In this document: positions 59,901 through 64,000 of the stretch, piece after piece
How positions within the stretch are numbered: the first letter of the stretch is position 1
How the letters are laid out: each line of letters starts with the position of its first letter
From: Sphaerolaimus hirsutus
Taxonomy: Eukaryota > Nematoda > Chromadorea > Monhysterida > Sphaerolaimidae
Direction of reading: 5' to 3'
Length of the DNA: 64,000 nucleotides
NCBI GenBank assembly: GCA_964036195.1
Contig: OZ038455.1
Location: 18,307,855-18,371,854 of the forward strand
Notes under the pieces: generated by a model
The model's input: only the letters and a program-made list of their open reading frames with translations
What the model was told of the DNA's origin: nothing
The model's database searches: none
Made by a program: the position numbers and the translations under genes

Positions 59901-62900
59901 TGTTGAGTGAACTTTTTATCAGTAGAATTGAGTTTTCGTTGAATTGAAAATTGAATTTTCATTGAGTTTTACCGGTTCAAAAGTTTTTTTTCTGTTCTCA
60001 ACAAAGTGTGGAAAAGTACGTAATTTTGTTGATAAATTTAAAGTTGGTTTAAATAGTTCTTAGAAACGGGGATTTATTTTAATTCATTTTAATAGTTTTG
60101 CTGTGTTTCGATTTTAGCCGGGAGGTAAAATGTATGGCTGGTGGAGTTTGTGAGCAAAAGTGGGTGTCCAAAAATTGTAAAATTCCAAAAATTTTAAACG
60201 TAAATGTATATACAGTTCACCTAATGAATTTATGTAGAGGGTTGTTTACACTTCCGAGCTTACAATAATTAAAACATTTCAGTTCTACTTCGACGTTGGG
60301 TTTGGGCAATTCGGTGGGCGAACGTGGCGTTGGCGTTTTCGTTTTCGGCGACGTCGCTGCGCTACGTTGGCAACGTGCATTTCCGTTTTTCCGGTGCCCC
60401 AATGTGTTATGTATGTCCTTTTGGCCAAGGAAAGGATTGGAGGTATTGAGGATCTGACACAAAGTTGACGCTGTGATGTAAATAGTTGTTCTTTTGTTTA
60501 GATTTTTTTTTTTTATTCAATTAGGTAGTTTTTTTAAAGAGAGTGAGACAAGTGAGGTGGCAACAATTTTATTTGTGATAGACTGATTAAAAAGTATTTT
60601 TCCAATTTTACCAGCAGTTTAGATTGCATAATAAAGTTTTGTTTATTTTCTCTAAGTAGAAAAGAGTGACGCTGCGGTTACGTGTCGTGGTGCGTGAATG
60701 GTCAGTGATGGCTGAGGACACATAGGTTGATATTTGACTAACTTTCGCTGTTTTTTTTGAGTGAGGGCCGTGGCTATTGATCTAGTATGTACTGTGCATT
60801 TCTGCATTTCCGAATTGAGAAACAAAAGTTAATTTACAAGCGATTTTACAAAAGTACACTGATTATAGAGGTGCGGTGATGATTGGTGTTGAAAATGAGA
60901 GGTAATTAAAAGAATCGAGTCTAACTCAACAGACATGATTTCATGTTTAAATGCCTACTCCCTTGGCTTGTTGTGAGAACAGCCCAGTCTGCCAATCTCA
61001 TCGAAACAAGCACCCATACAGTGACAAGTGTACTTATTTTTGAGTGAATTGGACAGTTCGGTATTTTCGGGGTGTGGTTTTTGCACAGTGCGTATGGGAT
61101 CAAAAGCCGTGGTTGACTAATTAACATTCTGGTAGCAGAATGAGTGGTGTAGCAGCGAGAGTGGTCATTTTCTAAAGATAGGTGTCTTCGGTGGTTAGTG
61201 GCTGTTGCGTTTCGGCATGTGGCAGTGGATTCACTTAGATATTTCGTTCAGTTTCGAACTTCTAAAAAAAAGTCATGCAATCTAAACATGTATTTGAGCT
61301 AAAAAGATTGAAATTTATCAACTTTCCAGTTGCCAATCATTTGCGTTTGTATTTTTATTTAGCGTCATACCGATTTCACATTCATTTTAACGTTAGGTTT
61401 GGTAGGGAATAGGTAAAACTCGAGTATGTTAATTTTTATTTGAATTCTACTTTTGCAACTTCGCTATTTTTTTTTTTATCTACCTAATCCTAGATTGTTT
61501 TTTTTGAGTGTTTCCTTTTCCCCTAGAAAACTGATAACTTGACCTTCGGATATTTAGGAATTTATGCAAATTTCGTGGTTGATCTTTATTATACAAAGAG
61601 ATGAAATAATAAGCCGCTTGTTTTTCCTGTTTTTTTTCCCGAATAAGTTGATAAGTGTAAAGGTGATCTGATTTGAGTGCGTATTTTATCACTCTGGTGG
61701 AATTTCCGCTTAGCGTCTTTAAAACGGTACCGTAATTCGTTTTTTCCTTGACAGTCAGTGTGAAAGTTAATTCCATTCGCCTTACTGGTATCCTAATCTT
61801 ATCATGGATTATCCCTCTTACGACATTTTTTCATTGTGTATTAATAATACGTGTGCTTCTTACGCTTTGGATATCAACGTCATTTTTGTTTACTATACGC
61901 TCTTTTTGCTGATGGGATTATTGTTTGCGTGTTTATTTGTCTCGCTTATCGCTGTGTGTTTCCCCGTTCGTGGAGGTGGTTTTGGATTTTCGGTAGAATT
62001 CGCTGAGTAATTTTTGAATCGCCCGCCATTTTTTCGCGCTAAAACAAGTTTTTACAGTATCTCTTGTGTTTTTCCTGTTCTTTTTATTCTTCTCGCATTC
62101 GTTCATTTTCTATTTTCGTACTCGTTCCCGTTCCCATCCATTTTTGCGCGTGAATTCTTTGTGTTTTTGTGTACTTTGATCGACATATCCTGTAAACTGA
62201 CGCCGTGAATAATTTTAGGTATGCCCATTTTCAAATTCCGTGTGTCCGTCAAATCGGCTGTAAGCATGCTTCTCGTGGTATGTGGAAGTGTTGTCTGGAC
62301 TTGGCTTATGTTGTTGCGTATAAAAGCGTACCGTAATTTAGAGTAGGGGTCGATTCAGTCGAAATTGCTTCGGTTTTATTTCTTGGAGTGTTTTCAAAGG
62401 TTTTGTGCCGCTGGTTAGAAACTCGCTCTCAGTGTGTTCCCTGTGTTCTATATGAATGTGTGAATTCTGAGTCTAAAATCGCCTAAAATAAAATCTCTTC
62501 TAAAAAACTTCGGACCCCTTGGTGTAAATTAGACATTTAACTAATTGCTAGTGCGTTGATAAAAACGCCATTCGCTAAAAAGCTAACTTAATTGATGTAG
62601 CGTACACCTGTGATATTCACTTTGGTGGATTCACCATTGTGCGTTGCAAATTCAATCGGTAGTCGCTTTTCCGTTGCCTTACTTTGTCGCTCATCCAATG
62701 AGTAGATGTGAGATCGGTAAAACTTGGCAGTTTGCCATAGTGGAATTTGGTTGAGTAAAAAGCAGCCAGTGAAAATTCATGACATTTTGTTAGTGTTGAA
62801 CTGGTCATTTTCTGCATTAGATGTGTTGGCGGGATGCATACAAACAATGAATAAAGTGAAAGTTTTCCTGGAAGTTCTGAGGAAAAAATAACTCCCCCCC

Positions 62901-63216
62901 TTGAATAGTACCCCCCTTGAATAACTCCCCCCTCCAAAACCTCTGACGAAATAATAACGCCCCTGGGGTCTTATTCAAGGATATACGGTATATACCTTAT
63001 ATTAGCCTTATATAAATATATATACATATATACATTATACCTCATTCAAACTCAGCCACAATTCCAACAAGAATCCCAAGATCATGCATGTTTCACAGGT
63101 TGATGGTGACCCTGGGCATAACGAGCCTGGGCACCCTGATTCTGTACGTGCTGCCGAGCATCTTCATGACCGACGTGCTCAACCACCTGCTCACGGAGTG
63201 GAATGCGTGGCGACCG
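41995..63216 (+). CDS. Seven-transmembrane receptor, nematode Srsx-like, partial (runs off window)
   Basis: Exons: 41995-42208, 42687-42762, 43142-43274, 43686-43810, 44750-44821 and 63099-63216; phases agree at every junction. Exon 1 covers TM1 and TM2 (LQGALMFSGNMLICGSIF; VVAALALADACSGSLL), exon 2 TM3 ending in CDR, exon 3 continues LFAVAVPLVYY (the DR-L-x-A-V-x-x-P motif after TM3) plus TM4, exon 4 extracellular loop 2 with Cys and TM5 (VCIYIVVPFA), exon 5 a basic intracellular loop 3 (ALRAKMRTQKR), exon 6 TM6 (LGITSLGTLILYVLPSIF). TM7 should lie past 64000. Such receptors are usually chemosensory, in the plasma membrane of neurons. The TM2-TM3 link is about 20-30 residues shorter than usual, so an exon between 42209 and 42686 may be missed. 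Intron 5 is 18.3 kb because of the LTR element. The exon 1 start is the first in-frame Met; an upstream exon is possible. Confidence 0.75.
42222..42340. mobile_element. Type D MITE, left part, in receptor intron 1
   Basis: Begins TACCGTATTTAATCGAGCAA, with units TTGAATAATTCCCCC and GACGAGTGAGG as in other type D copies; no right end found. It starts 14 bp after the proposed exon 1 donor. Confidence 0.55.
42927..43080. mobile_element. hAT MITE, GGCGCC family, in receptor intron 2
   Basis: Flanked by the perfect 8-bp duplication ATCGCGGG (42919-42926 and 43081-43088). Ends CAGTGATGGAAAAGCG and CGCTTTTTCCATCGCTT. 154 bp, with GGCGCC units as in 10205-11036. It lies 61 bp before receptor exon 3. 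Confidence 0.85.
43378..43619. mobile_element. Chimeric TACCGTAT-group MITE: type A left end, type D right end
   Basis: Left end TACTGTACTTCCTCGAAATA is type A; right end ATTATTCGAGTAAATACGGT (then A) is type D. The middle is C-runs (type A, GAAATACCCCCC) then a G-run and GTTATTCAAGAGGGG (types C/D). Located in receptor intron 3. Confidence 0.6.
43904..44329. mobile_element. Type B MITE, complete, in receptor intron 4
   Basis: Left end TACCGTATTACCTCGAAATA, right end AATTCGAGGTAATACGGTA, 426 bp. The inner right part (CATGTACGTTCTCTTTACAC) is shared with type A copies, so types A and B exchange interiors. Confidence 0.8.
45172..45628. mobile_element. Type H TACCGTAT-group element retaining a transposase-like N-terminal frame
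   Basis: Left end TACCGTATTACCTGCAATAT followed by AAGGTATACCTCTAATAT units; the same units in the same orientation return at 45520-45620. Between them an ATG at about 45364 opens a frame of about 50 codons (MAENDKNGGEGHS..., then YPLEEKKRIVDDTL) ending at a stop near 45511. A sequence of the type Y-x-L-E-x-K-x-x-I is reminiscent of the N-terminal helix-turn-helix of pogo/Tigger transposases; this is a weak resemblance. No canonical right end: a type C element starts at 45629. Confidence 0.5.
47601..48005 (+). CDS. Small hydrophobic frame(s) in LTR U3 (5' copy)
   Basis: An ATG frame of 68 codons (47601-47807) has one clear membrane segment (FVYYTLFLLMGLLFACLFVSLIAVCF, trimmed: VYYTLFLLMGLLFACLF) and an NNT glycosylation sequon near the N-terminus. 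After its TAA the same frame stays open to 48005 for 64 more codons, with a second hydrophobic segment (VFPVLFILLAFVHFLFSY) but no ATG at its start. Both frames are unbroken in the 3' LTR (61804-62208), with only synonymous or near-silent changes. Function unknown; it could also be chance in AT-rich DNA. Confidence 0.35.
48116..48157 (+). promoter_or_regulatory. LTR promoter: TATA box and initiator (5' LTR)
   Basis: TATAAAAG at 48116-48123 and TTCAGTC, matching the arthropod/nematode-type initiator TCAGT, at 48151-48157. The spacing of about 35 bp is slightly long. The same pair is at 62319-62326 and 62354-62360 in the 3' LTR. Confidence 0.6.
48284..48289 (+). terminator. LTR poly(A) signal AATAAA (5' LTR copy)
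   Basis: AATAAA about 130 bp after the putative initiator; the functional copy for element RNA would be at 62487-62492 in the 3' LTR. This places the poly(A) site in R. Confidence 0.5.
48584..48600 (+). other. Primer-binding site
   Basis: TGGTAGCAGCGAGTGGT starts two bases after the LTR end. TGG is the complement of a tRNA 3' CCA, and TGGTAGCAG-type sites are common in animal Ty3/gypsy elements. The tRNA species was not identified. Confidence 0.8.
48642..48941 (+). CDS. Leader frame upstream of gag, no ATG
   Basis: About 99 open codons, in the same frame as gag and separated from it by one TAG (48939-48941). The product would be basic in the middle (GQKREKRKSKKKPKSV) and acidic after. There is no ATG; it could be a read-through extension, an exon, or just leader RNA. 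A direct repeat of about 45 bp (GCCATTCCCGACC units) lies at 48930-49020. Confidence 0.25.
   Translation: MTIAGENKRITARLEERKATRSTQPISTDIFVLGCETDEIISGQKREKRKSKKKPKSVQFSTDAHCSEPGTAELSDEPNDFDVNCWVDAEGPVPERGAE
49076..49106 (+). promoter_or_regulatory. Leader motif before gag, shared with the helicase frame
   Basis: CTTTTCCGGTATTCTACTTT then GAGT directly precedes the gag ATG. An almost identical sequence (TTTTCCGGTTCTCTACTTTG) precedes the helicase ATG at 55261-55283. Confidence 0.6.
49107..51275 (+). CDS. Gag-like protein with one CCHC zinc knuckle
   Basis: 722 residues from the first ATG. The frame is open upstream to 48942 without an ATG, so this start was chosen; it also follows the shared leader motif. 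An N-terminal capsid-like region (residues about 170-330, with FADWRKNWDAVCEAL and YPDIRRNVSI) is followed by an Ala/Gly-rich linker, a short coiled coil (EEQRVKLEELSKQLEDKDKR), the zinc knuckle CYECGADDHFRSDC at 431-444, a Pro/Gln/Met-rich stretch and an unusual long C-terminal tail of about 230 residues ending in a Cys/Phe-rich hydrophobic segment (FFLCCLFTFFCKC). Gag packages element RNA into particles. The stop at 51273 lies just before the ATG of the next frame (51280), so the next product needs re-initiation or a frameshift. Confidence 0.85.
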   Translation: MAHASGSGVNTGPDVVQLLIQAKNLTLNQINSSIVGNSVQGSEWNLSQVVTQTVSIAAYLYNQRPMSSLENGNMSDNDEKLVALVKLGVDCYNLQNDVSQIADAINAFAEHIHLEKPDMQAINAVISAVSNLGGCSTATTLPIPAMSMVATSREGYAAAMTALTGQVVPFKGHADDKFADWRKNWDAVCEALQIPTDERKSLLPVYLRDSAHSIYMSHKSELINLDYEEFMDALERYYTNPISEHHAQREVISSEQGEDEDVLNWSVRLERIIKRAFPKLSKIEREKMAVAKFVSGLYPDIRRNVSITAGAKFQDVVNNARTQESFLEIDKDKVGGKKKSKSNAELVSEATNSVIERIFALGGAGAFGNSPPALSAAENPKFEEQRVKLEELSKQLEDKDKRLVDLEKQLIGNNAAKPVSKFRPHKFDEGCYECGADDHFRSDCPKLTEEERARFRNFRRGPPQRPMNNFRGPANMMRSAQQPVYPMQAAPYLYYPPPAQMSTTNWSPVQQVQSSQMAIAAAPSNELTALNPTRVFANSVNHARCVQESKEYVRIIRVLPGLESSDEETEDPCNPPEITPQEHQFMLEREAWIMPWVYAHSLDSMIFRTKWWAQLQHMGLQGLNISGFCEHVDEHPHDDPEDTLTYVKLEALLELTMHTFMCEPPDISLSRTSSDSELYVLSDYCEASVPTLYRTWSELSMLPSVLNRVFFLCCLFTFFCKC
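51280..51942 (+). pseudogene. Membrane segment plus truncated aspartic protease, broken by deletion and frameshift
   Basis: Starts at ATG 51280, four bases after the gag stop, in another frame. The N-terminal part has a strongly hydrophobic span (about residues 25-58, FIAGMCTFVFLRFFLPALCE and LVLYLVCVVCDW), unusual before a retroelement protease. The protease catalytic motif LLDTGAM is at about 51820. About 15 residues later the sequence passes directly into what belongs to the RT (LPRLDDTIESLHS), so the rest of the protease and the RT fingers are missing. A run of five T (51936-51940) then puts the frame into a stop at 51940. Confidence 0.8.
51930..54749 (+). pseudogene. Pol: reverse transcriptase - RNase H - integrase, Ty3/gypsy order, disrupted
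   Basis: RT palm: VDINQAFYNI (motif A), LPMGLKCSPA, YIDDLLIYS with catalytic Asp pair (52139-52165), FLGYMV. RNase H: TDASKVALAGILVQ, YSRKLSEAQSRW, ADALSR. Integrase: HHCC finger (H-x-x-x-x-H near HPTAGH; CPSCN), catalytic Asp in FIAIDAVGP, Asp in ILSDNAPSF, Glu in NGLVERRNG, and a C-terminal GPY/F module (YIGPYECL). Damage: the RT fingers are missing at the 5' end, a TGA at 53153-53155 lies between RNase H and integrase in frame, and a one-base shift near 54356-54360 moves the integrase C-terminus to another frame (54294-54749). Other domain residues look intact, which points to recent decay. Confidence 0.9.
54750..55290 (+). other. Spacer between pol and helicase frames with leader motif
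   Basis: 540 bp without an open frame on the + strand. It ends with the motif TTTTCCGGTTCTCTACTTTG at 55261-55280, nearly the same as that before gag, then seven bases and the helicase ATG. Could hold an internal promoter or splice acceptor; no TATA box is obvious. Confidence 0.55.
55291..59841 (+). pseudogene. UPF1-like superfamily 1 helicase with acidic/Ser-rich tail, interrupted by two stops
   Basis: One frame of 1,517 codons broken by TAA at 58237 and TGA at 58552. About 600 N-terminal residues have no domain I recognise. Helicase motifs follow in SF1B order: Walker A DSPFGSGKTT (601-610), Ia-like ITCSVNSAADESARRSL, Walker B VFVDEAS (DEAS 895-898), motif III GDSKQLTR (from 924), motif IV-like ETVFRGHDALIQ, then after the stops motif V TADRAQAREAHVVIVSCVRG (about 1115) and motif VI NVATSRAKTARVV (about 1166). 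The tail (59000-59841) is Glu/Pro-rich, has an Arg/Ser stretch with a run of Ser, and a coiled-coil-like part (EKLDELIQMAGELNTELDAE). UPF1-type enzymes unwind RNA or DNA 5'-3'; a role in element RNA handling or integration is speculation. It takes the usual env position of the element. Confidence 0.85.
59842..60148 (+). other. 3' untranslated spacer before the 3' LTR
   Basis: AT-rich, no frame. No classical polypurine tract abuts the LTR: the nearest purine-rich bits are GGGAGGTAAAA (about 60120) and GGTGGAG (60141-60146). Confidence 0.5.
60149..62784 (+). repeat. 3' LTR
   Basis: 2,636 bp, same ends as the 5' LTR. It carries copies of the small hydrophobic frames (61804-62010 and 62014-62208), TATA box (62319), initiator (62354) and AATAAA (62487). 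Confidence 0.95.
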
Positions 63217-63246
63217 GTCAGCTTTTTGTGCACATTTCTTCTTTGT

Positions 63247-63595
63247 TACCGTATTTCTTATAATAGAGGGCAGGTCTCAAACACACTTTTTTGACTTGGT
63301 TTAGGCCATGAAGTAAATAGGTAGAAGGGCAGTCTCCAATAGAAGGTACACAAAGTGCTGGAATTATGCCAAATGCTAAAAAAATATCAGCGGACGCTGT
63401 GAATTTATGTCTTTGGTCTATTGATTTTGTACTTTTTTAACACCAAATGTTGGATGAACTCAATTTTATCGTCATTCTAAGAACTGTCTGTGACGTAACA
63501 TTTTGAAAAACTTTGGCAGAAGTTGAAAACGATTGGCTGAAAGAATATGACGAAAAAAATTGAAGGGTGCCCTTCTATTAGAAGGAATATGATAT
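63247..63595. mobile_element. Type E MITE, short copy, in the intron after receptor exon 6
   Basis: Left end TACCGTATTTCTTATAATAG, worn right end CTATTAGAAGGAATATGATA. The inner CAAAGTGCTGGAATTATGCC and GAACTGTCTGTGACGTAACA match, inverted, parts of the long copy 35649-38437, making this its deletion derivative. Confidence 0.75.
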
Positions 63596-63651
63596 TTTGC
63601 ATTGAATAATTCCGAAGTGATTATTTGAGTATGTCCCATTGAAGGGTGTGC

Positions 63652-63960
63652 TTCTAAAAGTACCGATCTACTAATTTGTCAAATTTGAGTTAGGATCATT
63701 TTTGAGGTCCCCATAAAATGCGCTTAAAAAAAAACGGTATATAATATGTGGGGGGTGCGAAATTCAATTTTGAGATATTGGGGGTCGAAAAAAGCAAAAA
63801 ATCGCTAAATACAGTTTTTGAAATTTTAAAAGTACCGATCTACAAGCTTTTTCAGCTTTTGTATTTTTAAATGTACCGATCTACCCACATTTTAAAAAAT
63901 TGTACTTCTAAATGTACTGATCTGCACAAGATTTTTTGTGCTTCTAAAAGTACCGATGTC
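63652..63960. repeat. Spaced repeat of CTTCTAAAAGTACCGATCTA
   Basis: The unit or a close variant (TTTTAAATGTACCGATCTAC) occurs five or six times in about 310 bp, in one orientation. May be the subterminal array of a transposon whose other end lies past the window. Confidence 0.55.
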
Positions 63961-64000
63961 AGCTCGGGTTCATTAGTAGCAAAAACTCAATTTATGCTTT

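Larger units (their letters stand above)
45949..62784 (+). mobile_element. Ty3/gypsy-type LTR retrotransposon, 16.8 kb, with helicase gene
   Basis: Bounded by two direct LTRs (45949-48581 and 60149-62784) that begin TGTGAGCAAAAG and end TTCATGACA, and flanked by TTTT (45945-45948 and 62785-62788). Order inside: primer-binding site, leader frame, gag, membrane segment plus protease, RT-RNase H-integrase, 540-bp spacer, helicase frame, short 3' spacer, 3' LTR. The order protease-RT-RNase H-integrase and the YIDDLLIYS and GPY/F motifs are Ty3/gypsy-type. No env is seen; the helicase takes that place. The copy is defective: a deletion between protease and RT, two frameshifts and three nonsense codons. 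It lies in the same orientation as the receptor gene, in its intron 5. Confidence 0.95.
45629..62990. mobile_element. Type C MITE split by the LTR retrotransposon
   Basis: Left end TACCGTATATCCTTGAATAA at 45629, right end TATTCAAGGATATACGGTA ending at 62990, TA at both ends. Without the LTR element it would be about 520 bp. Both parts show type C units (CCTTGAATAACTCCCCCC). Confidence 0.8.

Noticed and set aside
60115-60148. Polypurine tract for plus-strand priming
   Set aside because: The purine-rich bits are short or not adjacent to the 3' LTR, so no tract is annotated.
1-64000. tRNA, rRNA or other structural RNA genes
   Set aside because: No cloverleaf with A and B boxes or rRNA core sequence was noticed by eye; a covariance-model search would be needed to exclude them.

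Overview
The window looks like AT-rich invertebrate nuclear DNA, most likely nematode. The two host genes recognised by eye are an astacin metalloprotease with two ShKT domains and a seven-transmembrane receptor resembling nematode Srsx chemoreceptors. Both are on the + strand, split into small exons and filled with transposons. CpG-type decay between two near-identical LTRs hints at cytosine methylation, which among nematodes would fit an early-branching lineage. The taxon is an inference; no marker gene fixes it.

Layout. 1-1643: short terminal-inverted-repeat (TIR) elements. 1825-6728: PIF/Harbinger transposon with a spliced DDE transposase (- strand) and a small spliced gene (+ strand). 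6950-13305: non-coding, with hAT-type MITEs, including two GGCGCC-rich ones side by side. 13306-29259: ten-exon astacin gene whose introns hold at least a dozen transposons. 29323-41850: intergenic, mostly nested MITEs. 41995 to beyond the right edge: receptor gene, six exons seen, last TM exon off the window. Its intron between the third intracellular loop and TM6 holds a 16.8-kb LTR retrotransposon (45949-62784) inserted into a type C MITE (45629-62990), itself in or beside a type H MITE.

The LTR element is the most unusual object. It has 2.63-kb LTRs (about 99% identical by eye), a TTTT target duplication, a tRNA-type primer-binding site, a gag with one CCHC knuckle, a membrane-segment plus protease piece, Ty3/gypsy-type RT-RNase H-integrase, and in the usual env position a roughly 1,500-codon frame encoding a UPF1-like superfamily 1 helicase with an acidic/Ser-rich tail. 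The gag and helicase starts are preceded by almost the same leader motif. This copy is damaged by a protease-RT deletion, two +1 frameshifts and three nonsense codons.

The background is dominated by small TIR elements that all end in TACCGTAT...ATACGGTA next to TA. They fall into at least eight types (here A-H) differing in the 14-17 bp unit repeated inside the TIR, many with long G or C runs. Type names are mine. No rRNA, tRNA or CRISPR was seen.
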